Positions 17,837 through 28,733 of a stretch of 64,000 bases of DNA are shown here, piece by piece. Within the stretch, counting starts at the first letter, position 1. The number at the start of each line of letters is the position of its first letter. The DNA comes from DATFVA01 sp963711455 (lineage in GTDB: Bacteria; Bacteroidota; Ignavibacteria; Ignavibacteriales; Ignavibacteriaceae). The stretch covers positions 62,001 to 126,000 of the forward strand of contig CAVQEH010000009.1 in NCBI GenBank assembly GCA_963711455.1. The letters run 5' to 3'. The notes under the pieces are model-generated. The model searched no databases, was not told where the DNA came from, and saw nothing but the letters and a program-made list of their open reading frames with translations. The position numbers and the translations under genes are program-made.

Positions 17837-20800
17837 GTGACAGAAGAAAAGAAAAAACAAAAAAAAGAGAAGAGAAAAAGAACGCTGCTGCAGAAGATCG
17901 TTAATATCTTCCTGTACATTGGTCTTGGGTTATTCCTGCTTATGGTAATTGCTTTTGCTGTTAGTCAGACTTCCTTTTTCCGTAATTGGCTTAGAGAAGA
18001 AGTAATGAACATTGCCGATAATGCCTTAAACGGGAAAGTATATATTGGTGAGCTCGATGGAACCATTTTCACTTCTCTGATTCTGCGTAATGCCAATGTA
18101 ACTATGGGAAGTGATACATTATTAAATGCCGGAAGAATTGAACTAAAAACAAGCCCGCTCCAAATGTTATTAAAAAAGATATATGTAAGAAAAATAGAAA
18201 TAGATGATACCAAAATAAATCTTCTAAAAGACAGCAGCGGGGAGCTAAATATTTCTAAGCTTATTCCACCTTCGGGTACAACTGATACAACCGCATCAAA
18301 TTTTTCATTTAAAATAATTGTTGCTGATCTTACAATTAAGAATACCGATTTTTCGTTAAATGATTATGATATAAAAAAAAGTGATTCATATGATAATCTG
18401 AATATGCATAATCTTTTGGTTAAGGATTTAAATATTTCTCTTGAAGCATTTGCCGATATAAAAAACAAAGTGTTTGAAACTGTTTTACATTCACTATCAT
18501 TTAAACCTAACATAAATGGATTTGCGTTAAATAATTTATCCGGGGATTTTTATATAAATAATGATTCCATTAGTGTAAATGATTTAAAAATTGAAACGGA
18601 TTCTTCTGATCTCAGGTTAAATGCCGGTGTAAATAATTTTTCAATATTTGATACAACAGGAAATACAAATTTTGCGAAGGCGGGCTTAACCCTTGAACTG
18701 AATGCAGATCAGTTTGCTTTATCAGATCTGTCAGCTTTTATTCCGGCATTGAACATACTTAATGGAACATTATCTGTAAATATTCAAACAGCAGGTTCGT
18801 TAAAGTTGCTTAGTCTAAAAAATCTTGATATAGGTTTTCGAAATACCCACATTCAAGCCAAAGGAAGAATTGAGGATATAGATGCTGGAAAAAATATGTT
18901 GATATCAACTGAGTTTTCAAACTCATATATAGATCAACAGGACATAAATCATCTTCTTCCTTCACTTCAAGTACCTGTCTATAATGAGTACGGCATAATA
19001 AACTTTGATAGTCTTGAATACAAAGGCAGTCCACTTAATTTTTACAGCAGGGTAAATATAAAAACCGGTAAAGGTTCTTTTGCAGTAAAAGGAAATCTTA
19101 ATTTTGAAAAAACCCCTATGGTTTATGATTTAAATTTTAAAACAAATAATTTTGATCTTTCCCCAATTGCCGGAGTTTCTACCAATCTTACTTCAATGGG
19201 GTCAATAGATGGAGCCGGAGTTAATCCTGACAGTCTCAGTGCAGCAGTTCGGTTTTTTGCAGGAGGTTCTGTTGTTGAAGGAAATAGAATGGATTCGCTT
19301 AAATTGATTGCGGATGCTAAAAGTAAAATCATTAATTACAAATTAACAGCCATATCAGATACTACATACGCATCACTTAGCGGATCGATTGATTTCACTA
19401 AACCGAAGCATCCTTCTTACGAACTAACAGGCGATATTAAAAAACTTGATCTGGCAGCAATATTGAAGGATACTTCTTCTCAAACCGATTTGAATTTTTC
19501 AGTTGAGGCCAGCGGTCAGGATTTTAATCCTGATAGCATGGATCTATTCCTGAGTACTTCTATGTATAATTCTTCAATACACGGTATTAAAATAGATAGC
19601 ACAAGAGCTATTGTGGATATAAGGAAGAATGATGGTGGTGAAAGAGTAGTTAATATTATTTCTGATCTTGCGGATATTACAGTTACTGGTGATTTTAAAA
19701 TAATGAATGCTGTTAATTTAATGTCTACCGAAGCTAAAATTGTTGCAAATGCGATAAAAGATAAACTAGACAAACTGCTGCCATCACAAACAGTTGTGGA
19801 TTCTGTTGGAAAGCTGGCAGAAAGTCTTCCTGTAAATAATGAGGCTTTTAGTGAAACTAAGATGGATTATGTAATTGAGTTTAAAAATTTTGATCTGCTT
19901 TCTTTACTGCTTGGAAGCAAGCAGCTTGAGCTTAACGGTTACGTTCAGGGATCATTGAAGGAATCTGATGATTCGCTGAATTTTATCTTTAAATCAAATC
20001 TGGATTATCTGAAATATTTGAGTGGTAATAATGCGTTCTTCTTATCAAAATTAAACCTAAATCTTGCTTTCCATAATAGCCTGGATTCTATTTCACTTGC
20101 CGGACTTAATGCAGACATAGACCTGAATATAGAACGGGTTTTTACCGGCAGCGATATAAATAATTTACATCTGGGTTTGGGAATTAATGGAGACTCTGCT
20201 TCAGTTAATTTCTCTGCAAATCTAGAAAACTATCTTGCTGCCAGTATTGATTCCAGGTTACATTTTAACAGCGGCGTCGATATTTCAATTGATACTCTTT
20301 TGGTAAAATACAATGAATTTAATCTTGCAAATAAAACTCCTGTAAATGTTTTTTATACTCCTGATAGGATTGATTTCAAAGATTTTAAATTATTCCATAA
20401 AGATGGAAGCATAAGAATTGACGGTACGCTGCAAAGACAGGGTTCCCAGGATTTAAATGTTTCAGTAAATAATATAAGAGGTAGTGATTTAAGCGAAGAA
20501 TTATTGGGTATAAGCCCCGAAAATGCAATCCATAGTTACCTTAATTTTAATGCTGAAGTAAAAGGAAATTTTGATTCACCTATAATGAATATTAAACTGA
20601 ATGCAGATAGCGTTAGGTACAAAAACAAAAAATTTGGCTCACTCATAGCCAATCTTAATTATAAAAATGAAAAGCTGAATACTGATATAAGATTTGTGGA
20701 TTCTCTGAGAAATTATCAAAATCCTAAATTAAAAATTGAGGGAAATATTCCTGTTAATTTAGCATTTACCGGGGTTCAAAACAGAATTAATAAAAATGAA

Positions 20801-22321
20801 CTTATAAATATCAGTGTGGCTGCAGATACCTTTAAGCTAGGTGCGCTTGGGAATATTCTTCCGGATATTAATAGGATAAGCGGCGATTTGACTGCGAATT
20901 TAAATATTGGAGGTACTTTTAATAATTTCAAACCTGAAGGGAAATTAATTCTTGAAAACACCTCATTTGTGTTTGCTAAAAATAATCTTGAATATCAGGC
21001 AGGTTTAATACTTTCAATAACTCCTGATCTGCTTAAAATAGATAGTTTATTAATTAAAAACGCTCCCGGGACAAAGAATGGTGGACAAATGACCGGAAGT
21101 GGAGAGGCTGTAATAAATAATCTAAACATTGTTTCTTCAAATTTTAAAGTTAATGGCGATCTTAAAGTTTTAAGTGAAGAAAGCAAATCTGCCAGTCCTA
21201 CTGTATATGGAGATTTGGTTATTGCTACTCAAGGGAATATAAATCTGACATTAGACTCAAGCGGGGTACTTTTAAAAGTTCCTGTAGATGTAAAGGAAGC
21301 TAAACTTACTTTTCCCCAAACTGAAAGTTCATACCAGAATACCTCAAATAATTTTATATATATCTATTCTGATGACACTGCAAAAGTTTCCAATAGTGAG
21401 GCTGATTTTCAGAGGTTGGTGGATCTTTCTCATAAGCATAACCAGGAACAGGGGAGTTCCTCTTCTTCAAAATTTAATTATGTTGTTGATGTGCACGTTG
21501 AAAAAGAAGCACAAATTACATTCGTACTTTCCAAGGAATTAGATCAGAATCTGGTTGCTATTCTCCGGGGTGATTTCCATTATGAAAGAAAGAATGGTAA
21601 AACAGATGCAAGCGGTGAGTTAAATTTACTGAACGGATCTACTCTTGAATTTCTAAAAACCTTTGAAGCAGATGGTACGATCAGATTTGAAAACCAGCTT
21701 GATAACCCTTACCTTGATATAACAGCTACTTATACTGATTATTATTACCCTGCCAGCGATTCTTCATCTAACAGTGAAGTGCAGGTTGCCGTAAAAATTA
21801 AGGTTAAAGGTTTTCTTAAAGAACTCGGCAAAAATCTCGTTCAGAATCAGGATAACATTGCTGTTTATTACGGTGCCAAGAATATTGAAAACAATACGCC
21901 CGACGCTTCCAAATCAGCTTCCGATGCAGTATTTTTTATTCTTACCGGCAGGTTTACGGAAGGTGCATCGCAACAGGACAGGTATGCCGCAGCATCCACA
22001 GCAGCTTCGTTGGCAGGCTCTGTGCTCGGAGGTTTTTTGAATAAGCAATTCGGGGACATTATCAAAAGGGTTGAATTAAGACAGGTCGGTGCAACAACTA
22101 AATTTAATCTTGTCGGTAAAGCCGGAGATTTTAATTATTCGGTTGGTGGTACCACAAATGTTTTTCAGGATATTTCGCAGGCTAATGTTAAGGTTGAGTA
22201 CCCGATAACCAATAATCTGCTTATTCGGTTGGAACGAAAGCAGTCTGTTACGGATGCAAATACCAACAATATTAACGAAATGATAAATGAACTTGGTCTT
22301 AAATATAAATTTGAGTTTTAA
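17837..22321 (+). CDS. tamB: TamB-like translocation/assembly module protein (DUF490)
   Basis: Very large (1494 residues) inner-membrane-anchored periplasmic protein. A basic cytoplasmic start and one membrane helix (about 25-50) are followed by long beta-rich AsmA/TamB repeats and, in the last 350 residues, the conserved DUF490/TamB domain with GELNLLNGS, YLDITATY and a C-terminus ending ...KFEF. Family members bridge the periplasm to the outer membrane in barrel assembly or phospholipid transport. Start GTG 17837. The stop overlaps the ATG of the RNase R gene by one base. Family identity is sound; the exact cargo is not known. Confidence 0.87.
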   Translation: MTEEKKKQKKEKRKRTLLQKIVNIFLYIGLGLFLLMVIAFAVSQTSFFRNWLREEVMNIADNALNGKVYIGELDGTIFTSLILRNANVTMGSDTLLNAGRIELKTSPLQMLLKKIYVRKIEIDDTKINLLKDSSGELNISKLIPPSGTTDTTASNFSFKIIVADLTIKNTDFSLNDYDIKKSDSYDNLNMHNLLVKDLNISLEAFADIKNKVFETVLHSLSFKPNINGFALNNLSGDFYINNDSISVNDLKIETDSSDLRLNAGVNNFSIFDTTGNTNFAKAGLTLELNADQFALSDLSAFIPALNILNGTLSVNIQTAGSLKLLSLKNLDIGFRNTHIQAKGRIEDIDAGKNMLISTEFSNSYIDQQDINHLLPSLQVPVYNEYGIINFDSLEYKGSPLNFYSRVNIKTGKGSFAVKGNLNFEKTPMVYDLNFKTNNFDLSPIAGVSTNLTSMGSIDGAGVNPDSLSAAVRFFAGGSVVEGNRMDSLKLIADAKSKIINYKLTAISDTTYASLSGSIDFTKPKHPSYELTGDIKKLDLAAILKDTSSQTDLNFSVEASGQDFNPDSMDLFLSTSMYNSSIHGIKIDSTRAIVDIRKNDGGERVVNIISDLADITVTGDFKIMNAVNLMSTEAKIVANAIKDKLDKLLPSQTVVDSVGKLAESLPVNNEAFSETKMDYVIEFKNFDLLSLLLGSKQLELNGYVQGSLKESDDSLNFIFKSNLDYLKYLSGNNAFFLSKLNLNLAFHNSLDSISLAGLNADIDLNIERVFTGSDINNLHLGLGINGDSASVNFSANLENYLAASIDSRLHFNSGVDISIDTLLVKYNEFNLANKTPVNVFYTPDRIDFKDFKLFHKDGSIRIDGTLQRQGSQDLNVSVNNIRGSDLSEELLGISPENAIHSYLNFNAEVKGNFDSPIMNIKLNADSVRYKNKKFGSLIANLNYKNEKLNTDIRFVDSLRNYQNPKLKIEGNIPVNLAFTGVQNRINKNELINISVAADTFKLGALGNILPDINRISGDLTANLNIGGTFNNFKPEGKLILENTSFVFAKNNLEYQAGLILSITPDLLKIDSLLIKNAPGTKNGGQMTGSGEAVINNLNIVSSNFKVNGDLKVLSEESKSASPTVYGDLVIATQGNINLTLDSSGVLLKVPVDVKEAKLTFPQTESSYQNTSNNFIYIYSDDTAKVSNSEADFQRLVDLSHKHNQEQGSSSSSKFNYVVDVHVEKEAQITFVLSKELDQNLVAILRGDFHYERKNGKTDASGELNLLNGSTLEFLKTFEADGTIRFENQLDNPYLDITATYTDYYYPASDSSSNSEVQVAVKIKVKGFLKELGKNLVQNQDNIAVYYGAKNIENNTPDASKSASDAVFFILTGRFTEGASQQDRYAAASTAASLAGSVLGGFLNKQFGDIIKRVELRQVGATTKFNLVGKAGDFNYSVGGTTNVFQDISQANVKVEYPITNNLLIRLERKQSVTDANTNNINEMINELGLKYKFEF

Positions 22322-24417
22322 TGAAAAAAGAAATTATTTCATTCTTTAAAAAAAATCCGAGTAAAGGATTTAAAAATAGAGAAATTGCCCGTAAGTTAAA
22401 TATCACTTCTGACCACGAATATAGTTCATTAAAAGCTGCTGTTTACAAGCTTTTTAAAGAAAACTTTCTTACTAAATCAGGTAAAAAATATTATCTTAAT
22501 CATCAGCCATCCTCAAACACCATAACAGGTACTCTCGAAGTAAACCAGGCAGGATATGGATTTGTTATTCTTAAAAATTCGGAGTTGGGAGATATTTTTA
22601 TTGCTTCAAGAAATCTTGGAACGGCACTTCATGGTGACACAGTTGAGGTTGCTTTGTTTGCCCACAAAAAAAGAAGAAACATTGAAGGGCAGGTTATTAA
22701 AGTGATTAAAAGAAAAAGGGAGGAAATTGTAGGGACACTTAAGAAATCTCATTCGTTTTACTTTATAAAACCAGATGACTCAAAGATTCAAAGAGACATC
22801 TATATTAATCCCGATAAAATTAATAATGCAAAAGTCGGGGACAAAGTAATTGTGGGAAATATTATCTGGGATAGTTCAATGCTTAATCCTGAAGGTGAAG
22901 TCGTTCAACTGTTAGGTAAACAAGGGTCATTTGAAACAGATATTGCTTCAATCGCCAAAGAGTTTAACCTTCCTTACCAGTTTTCAAATAATGTAATTAA
23001 TGAAGCTGAATCAATTTCTGTAATAGTTATTGCTGAGGATCTAAAAGGAAGACTCGATTACCGCGATAAAAATGTTTTCACTATTGATCCTGTTGATGCT
23101 AAAGATTTTGATGATGCCTTATCAATTGATAAGCTTGATAATGGAAATTTTGAAATCGGGATACACATAGCCGATGTAAGTAATTATGTATCTGCCGGTT
23201 CTGAGCTTGACAAAGAAGCTTTAAAACGGGGGAACAGCGTTTACCTTGTCGGTAAAGTTATACCAATGCTTCCTGAAAGACTTTCAAATAATGTTTGTTC
23301 TCTTGTTCCGGGTGAGGATCGTTTGACATATTCTGTTATTTCTGAGTTAACACAGAGAGGTAAACTCATAGATTATAAGATTAAAAAAAGTGTAATTAAC
23401 AGTAAGCGAAGATATACTTACGAAGAAGTGCAGGATACCATAGATTCCAGAAAAGGTGATTATAGTGAAGAAATTTATCTGTTGAACAGCCTTGCCCAAA
23501 CTCTTAGAAAAAAAAGAATGAGGACAGGCAGTATCGATTTTTTCTCTCCCGAAATCCGTTTTGAATTGGACGAGAGCGGAAACCCAGTAAGCATTGAGAG
23601 AAAAGAAATTAAACAGAGTAATATGCTTGTTGAAGAATTTATGCTGCTGGCAAATCAAATAGTAGCCCAACATATTGCGGCTCCTGCAAAAGGACAAGTA
23701 CATCCTTTTATCTACCGTGTACATGATCTTCCTGATAATGAAAAGCTGCAGGAATTTGGCCGGTTTGTGAAATCACTTGGTTATGTATTTAATCCGAATA
23801 CAGCTTCTAAATCAAAAGAGTTCCAGGTATTGATGCAAATGGTAAAGGGAACTGAAGAGGAAGGAGTAATAAATGAACTTGCAATCAGATCTATGGCAAA
23901 AGCAGTTTATTCGGTAAATAATATTGGTCACTATGGACTTGGTTTCAAATACTATACTCATTTTACATCCCCGATAAGAAGATATGCCGATTTAATTGTA
24001 CACAGGATGTTAAATGAATATCTGAAAGGAAAAGGTAAGGAGAAATATTCATATAATATTCTTGAAGATATAAGCGACCATATTTCTATAACGGAAAGAA
24101 ATGCAGTCGATGCAGAAAGACTTTCTGTTAAGCAGAAACAGATTGAATATCTGCAGGATCATATTGGTGAAGAATTTCACGCTATTGTTTCTGGAATTAC
24201 ACATTTTGGCATTTTTGTTAAAATTACAGATATTCTGGCTGAAGGTTTGATTAAGGTAAGGGATTTGGAGGGAGATTTTTACGTTTACGATGAAAAAAAA
24301 TATTCTTTAATTGGAAGAAGGACTAAAAAACAGTTTCGGCTTGGAGATAAAGTGCAGGTGAAGCTCATTCGTGCCGATCTGGAAAAATCTGAGTTGGATT
24401 TTATTATTAGCGAATAA
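22321..24417 (+). CDS. rnr: Ribonuclease R
   Basis: Processive 3'-5' exoribonuclease that degrades structured RNA. The order is an N-terminal winged helix (REIARKLNI), cold-shock-type OB folds (about 65-200), the RNB catalytic domain with IDPVDAKDFDDAL (acidic metal ligands) and HFTSPIRRYADLIVHR, and a C-terminal S1 domain (FHAIVSGITHFGIFVKI). 698 residues. It lacks the long basic tail of E. coli RNase R. Translation is coupled to tamB by TAATG. Confidence 0.95.
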   Translation: MKKEIISFFKKNPSKGFKNREIARKLNITSDHEYSSLKAAVYKLFKENFLTKSGKKYYLNHQPSSNTITGTLEVNQAGYGFVILKNSELGDIFIASRNLGTALHGDTVEVALFAHKKRRNIEGQVIKVIKRKREEIVGTLKKSHSFYFIKPDDSKIQRDIYINPDKINNAKVGDKVIVGNIIWDSSMLNPEGEVVQLLGKQGSFETDIASIAKEFNLPYQFSNNVINEAESISVIVIAEDLKGRLDYRDKNVFTIDPVDAKDFDDALSIDKLDNGNFEIGIHIADVSNYVSAGSELDKEALKRGNSVYLVGKVIPMLPERLSNNVCSLVPGEDRLTYSVISELTQRGKLIDYKIKKSVINSKRRYTYEEVQDTIDSRKGDYSEEIYLLNSLAQTLRKKRMRTGSIDFFSPEIRFELDESGNPVSIERKEIKQSNMLVEEFMLLANQIVAQHIAAPAKGQVHPFIYRVHDLPDNEKLQEFGRFVKSLGYVFNPNTASKSKEFQVLMQMVKGTEEEGVINELAIRSMAKAVYSVNNIGHYGLGFKYYTHFTSPIRRYADLIVHRMLNEYLKGKGKEKYSYNILEDISDHISITERNAVDAERLSVKQKQIEYLQDHIGEEFHAIVSGITHFGIFVKITDILAEGLIKVRDLEGDFYVYDEKKYSLIGRRTKKQFRLGDKVQVKLIRADLEKSELDFIISE

Positions 24418-24439
24418 AAGTACCCAAAGGTTTAAAACC

Positions 24440-27400
24440 ATGTTAAGAAATCTGCATTTCATTTCCACAATTTTATTGCTTCTTCCTTCAATTATGTTTG
24501 CACAGTTTGGACAGAATAAAGTACAGTATAAAGATTTTACCTGGTACTATATCCAGACAGATCATTTTGATATCTATTTTTCCCAGCATGGTGACAACCT
24601 TGCTGAGTTTACTTCAAAAATAGCCGAAGAATCTCTCGCCTCAATTGAAAAGAGTTTTGATTATAAAATAAATAATCGAATTTCCATAATAGTGTATAAT
24701 TCTCATAATGATTTTCAGGAAACAAATATTACTGATGAATACCTGTCCGAGGGAATTGAAGGATTTACTGAATTATTCAAGAACCGGGTTGTAATTCAGT
24801 TCATGGGATCTTATAAGGAATTTCGTCATTTGATTCATCATGAGCTTACGCACGCCGTTATCAACGATATGTTTTATGGTGGTTCTTTTCAAAACATTAT
24901 ATCAAATAACATTACTGTAAACCTTCCAACATGGTTCAATGAAGGAATGGCAGAATATCAATCATTGGGTTGGGATATAAATACTGATATGTTTATCCGT
25001 GATGCTGCAATAAGCGAATATCTTCCCGATATTCAAAACCTGAATGGTTATTTTGCTTACCGGGGAGGGCAGTCGGTTTTTTATTATATAGCGAAGAAAT
25101 ATGGAAAAGAGAAGATAGGAGAAATAGTAAATAAAATACGCGGTACCGGCAGTGTTGAAGAAGGAATTAGGGCTTCCATTGGTTTATCACTTGAAGAATT
25201 AAATGAAAGATGGAAGAAATATATTAGAAAAACTTATTGGCCGGACATTGCAATTAGGCAGGATCCGGATGAGTTTGCCAAAAGACTAACTGATAACCGC
25301 AAAGCTGGTGGATTTTATAACACAAGCCCGGCACTTTCTCCACAGGGAGATAAGATCGCATTCATTACCGACAGGAATTATTATTTTGATGTTTACCTGA
25401 TGGATGCCATTGATGGTAAAATTATTAAAAAGCTTGTTGCAGGTAACCGTACTCCCGATTTTGAAGAGCTTAACATTATTACACCAAGTTTAACCTGGTC
25501 GCCGGATGGAGAAAAAATTGCTCTCTCATTAAAAAGTGGCGGTGATGATGTTATCTATTTGATTAACGTAGAGACAGAAGACAAAGATGTTCTACCTATT
25601 AAACTCGATGGAATCCAAAGTGTAAATTGGTCTCCTGATGGAAGCAAGCTCGCTTTTGTTGGTCATAATGCAAAGCAATCCGATATTTATGTTTATGATT
25701 TTACCACTAAAAATCTTGAGAATCTTACAAACGATGTTTTCTCAGATAAAGATCCATCCTGGTCGGAAGACAGCAAAAAAATATTTTTTGTTTCCGACAG
25801 AGAAGATTATTTAAATCCATCTAAGATCGCAAAATCATTTAAGATTTATAATTTTGATTACGGGCAGAATGATATTTATAATATTGATGTCATCAGTAAA
25901 AAGATTACAAGAATAACTGATACCCAGTATGCAAACGAATCATATCCTGTGGTTGGACCTGAGGGTAAAAGTATTTTATTTATTTCTGATCAAAACGGTA
26001 TAAATAATATTTACAAGCTTGATTTAACCAGGAATGAGGAAGCTGTCCCGATTACAAATTCTCTCGATGGTTTATACCAGTTATCAATTTCAAAGGATGG
26101 TAAGAAGCTCGCATTTTCATCTTTATATGAGGCGGGATTCAATATTTATTTACTTAATAATCCTTTTGAAATTGATATTAATAAAAAAGAGCTTCCGCTT
26201 ACAAAATACGTTTCAAAATTAAGGAATATTATAACCGAAGCTGATGATGATACCCTGGTATTTGAACATGCTAAGAAAGATACCAATAGTACAAACGATA
26301 TCTCTTTTTATACGGGAAAATACAGCGACACAACAAATACGTACGGGGATTCCGTAAAGATAGATTTTAATAATTATGTGTTCGGTGGAAAAAACTCTCT
26401 TAATATTGACTCAACAGATACTGTTAACCAGAAGTTTAACTTAACTGATAATCTTGATTCAAACGGGAACTATAGAGTGAATAAATATAAAATCACTTTT
26501 TCTCCCGACATAGTGTATGCAAATGCTGGTTACAGTACTTTATACGGATTACTTGGGACAACCGTTTTATCATTCAGTGATGTTTTAGGTAACCACAGGT
26601 TAATTGCCGTAACCAGTCTTCAGATTGATTTGAAAAACAGTGATTACGGCTTGGCTTATCAGTACCTTGGAGATAGATTGAATTACGGAATAGAGGGATT
26701 CCATACGGCAAGGTTTCTTGCCCTTTCACAGGGTCTTAATTCAGATCTTTACCGGTTTAGAAATTTCGGAGCAATTGGATCTTTAAGCTATCCTTTAAAT
26801 AAATTTTATAGAGTGGAAGCAGGACTTAGCTATTTGAATGTCTCGAGTGAAGACCTGAGTGATCCTTCAGTACCATCAGACAAAGTATCATTTATTTTAC
26901 CTGCCCTGAGCTTTATTCACGATAATGTTTTATGGGGTTATACCGCACCTATTGATGGAACAAGATACAGGTTAGATGCATTCAGTTACCCGGGATTTTT
27001 TGATGCTTCGAAAAGCTTTTATTCATTTCTTGGAGATTACCGAACTTACTTCAAGATGGGAGATTTATATTCATTTGCATTTCGATTATCGGGCGGTTAT
27101 TCAGGAGGAAGAAATCCGCAAAGATTTTTTATAGGCGGAATTGAGAATTGGATAAACAGAAGTTTTGCAACAACTGATATTCCTATTCGTTCGGCAACGG
27201 ATTTTGCCTTCCTGACGCCTGCATTACCCATGCGCGGATTTGATTACGCCCAGGAAATAGGCACCAGATATGGTTTGATGAATCTTGAATTCAGGTTCCC
27301 GCTGATAAGATATCTTGTAACTGGTCCATTACCAATTTTATTCAGCAATATTTTTGGAGTTGCTTTTGCTGATTTAGGTTCTGCATGGAACAAAAACAGT

Positions 27401-27586
27401 GATTTGAAATTTTTCGAGAGAAATGAAAATAATGATATTGTCAGTCGTGATTTACTAATGGGAACCGGGGTAGGAGCCAGGTTGTTTTTCCTGTATTTCC
27501 TTCTGAGGTTTGATGTAGCCTGGCCATATTATGTTCAGGGATTTGGAAGTCCAAAATTCTATATTTCTTTAGGTGCTGATTTCTAA
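24440..27586 (+). CDS. Exported fusion: gluzincin-like peptidase, TolB-type propeller, outer-membrane barrel
   Basis: 1048-residue protein with three parts. After a signal peptide (to IMFAQ) comes a peptidase-MA-like domain with zinc motif H134-E-L-T-H138 and a downstream Glu168 in WFNEGMAEY. Residues about 290-580 hold PD40/WD40-like blades such as SWSPDGSKLAFVG, as in TolB. From about 680 to the end there is a beta-barrel of the bacterial surface antigen type, finishing in Phe. ATG 24440 is chosen over upstream codons inside rnr because AAAGG precedes it and the signal peptide follows directly. This looks like a surface-anchored protease; substrate unknown. Confidence 0.82.
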   Translation: MLRNLHFISTILLLLPSIMFAQFGQNKVQYKDFTWYYIQTDHFDIYFSQHGDNLAEFTSKIAEESLASIEKSFDYKINNRISIIVYNSHNDFQETNITDEYLSEGIEGFTELFKNRVVIQFMGSYKEFRHLIHHELTHAVINDMFYGGSFQNIISNNITVNLPTWFNEGMAEYQSLGWDINTDMFIRDAAISEYLPDIQNLNGYFAYRGGQSVFYYIAKKYGKEKIGEIVNKIRGTGSVEEGIRASIGLSLEELNERWKKYIRKTYWPDIAIRQDPDEFAKRLTDNRKAGGFYNTSPALSPQGDKIAFITDRNYYFDVYLMDAIDGKIIKKLVAGNRTPDFEELNIITPSLTWSPDGEKIALSLKSGGDDVIYLINVETEDKDVLPIKLDGIQSVNWSPDGSKLAFVGHNAKQSDIYVYDFTTKNLENLTNDVFSDKDPSWSEDSKKIFFVSDREDYLNPSKIAKSFKIYNFDYGQNDIYNIDVISKKITRITDTQYANESYPVVGPEGKSILFISDQNGINNIYKLDLTRNEEAVPITNSLDGLYQLSISKDGKKLAFSSLYEAGFNIYLLNNPFEIDINKKELPLTKYVSKLRNIITEADDDTLVFEHAKKDTNSTNDISFYTGKYSDTTNTYGDSVKIDFNNYVFGGKNSLNIDSTDTVNQKFNLTDNLDSNGNYRVNKYKITFSPDIVYANAGYSTLYGLLGTTVLSFSDVLGNHRLIAVTSLQIDLKNSDYGLAYQYLGDRLNYGIEGFHTARFLALSQGLNSDLYRFRNFGAIGSLSYPLNKFYRVEAGLSYLNVSSEDLSDPSVPSDKVSFILPALSFIHDNVLWGYTAPIDGTRYRLDAFSYPGFFDASKSFYSFLGDYRTYFKMGDLYSFAFRLSGGYSGGRNPQRFFIGGIENWINRSFATTDIPIRSATDFAFLTPALPMRGFDYAQEIGTRYGLMNLEFRFPLIRYLVTGPLPILFSNIFGVAFADLGSAWNKNSDLKFFERNENNDIVSRDLLMGTGVGARLFFLYFLLRFDVAWPYYVQGFGSPKFYISLGADF

Positions 27587-27657
27587 TTATATCTAAAGAA
27601 TATATTTTAATAGACTAAAAAAACTTTTAATCTCCAAAGTTAAACACCTGTTAAAAA

Positions 27658-27906
27658 TTACTTCTTGCCTGAGGAAGTCTTACTTGTTGAAATATCTTTA
27701 GTAGTTTCTTTTTTTGCAGGCTTGGAATTTTTATAATCTGTTTGATAAAAACCTGTACCTTTGAAGATTGGACCTGCCCCCGGACCGATTAACCTTTTAA
27801 CTATTCCATTGCATTTAGGGCAATTCTTTATTGGTTCTGCAGTCATTGTTTGAAAAAGCTCAAATAAATATCCGCACTGAGTACATTTATATTCATACGT
27901 TGGCAT
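27658..27906 (-). CDS. FmdB-family zinc ribbon protein
   Basis: 82-residue protein beginning MPTYEYKCTQCGY with a second CPKC pair, the FmdB/CxxC_CXXC_SSSS regulatory zinc ribbon, followed by a Lys/Ser-rich tail. Members were named after a formamidase-operon regulator, but a general function is not established. ATG at 27904-27906 is chosen because the family always starts at this Met and GGAG lies upstream; an in-frame upstream ATG at 27945 is unlikely. Divergent from the next lipoprotein gene. Confidence 0.88.
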   Translation of the reverse strand: MPTYEYKCTQCGYLFELFQTMTAEPIKNCPKCNGIVKRLIGPGAGPIFKGTGFYQTDYKNSKPAKKETTKDISTSKTSSGKK

Positions 27907-28022
27907 TGGTCTTCTAACTCCTGATAAAATTGAATGCGAAAACATAAGGAAATATAAAAAATTTTCTATAAATTATTTGTTACATTTTTGATTTTTGAGG
28001 AAGCACTTTTGTTCCGGGTATA

Positions 28023-28685
28023 ATGAAAAAATTTCTTGTCATAATTCCACTTCTTGTTTTTTCTTTTCAGGGATGCCTTAATTATATACAGGATATCAAT
28101 CTATACGCAGATGGTTCAGGTAAGATGAGAATAACCTATTGGATGAAACTTCCTGATAGTGAAAACCTAAAGATACTTGATAAAATCGGATTATTTAATG
28201 CTGATTCTATCAGGAACCAGTTTTCATCAAAATATAATAAAATAACGGATGTTGAAGTTTATACCGATTCAACTGATAGCACTACTCATGCTAAAATTGA
28301 AATGACTTTTAATCATATTGATTCGTTAAACTATACAAAAGCATTTTCTGACGAACATTTTTCTTTAGAAGATGGTGCAGCGGGACAAAAAGTATTTACG
28401 CAGTTTATTCCTCCTTTTGCAACCGGGTTTGGTTTTGACGGCAGCAATTTTAATGTAACTTATAAGTATACTTTTGGCGGAGACATAATTACACATAATG
28501 CTACCAAAGAAGACGGAAGAGTTTTGATCTGGGAATATAATCTTTCTGAAATTGGTAATGGAAAAACCATATCTGTCACTTTTAAACCATACAAATTAAA
28601 GGAAACTCCATACTGGATTTACCTTTTATCCGGGATAGTCCTGTTAATAGTAATTATATTTTTATTCAAAAAGAAAAAAGATTAG
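28023..28685 (+). CDS. Putative lipoprotein with C-terminal membrane helix
   Basis: 220-residue protein of unknown function. An N-terminal signal with a lipobox-like FQGC puts a lipidated Cys at residue 18. A beta-rich domain follows (LYADGSGKMRITYWMKL), then a C-terminal hydrophobic helix (about 195-214) ending in lysines. Having both a lipid anchor and a C-terminal helix resembles other bacterial membrane-tethered lipoproteins such as the LppM type, but I cannot assign a family with confidence. It precedes prs, which has its own promoter. Confidence 0.7.
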   Translation: MKKFLVIIPLLVFSFQGCLNYIQDINLYADGSGKMRITYWMKLPDSENLKILDKIGLFNADSIRNQFSSKYNKITDVEVYTDSTDSTTHAKIEMTFNHIDSLNYTKAFSDEHFSLEDGAAGQKVFTQFIPPFATGFGFDGSNFNVTYKYTFGGDIITHNATKEDGRVLIWEYNLSEIGNGKTISVTFKPYKLKETPYWIYLLSGIVLLIVIIFLFKKKKD

Positions 28686-28733
28686 AAAAACGAAATTTTC
28701 AAATAAAGCCTGTACAAAGTATTAATCAATTTA

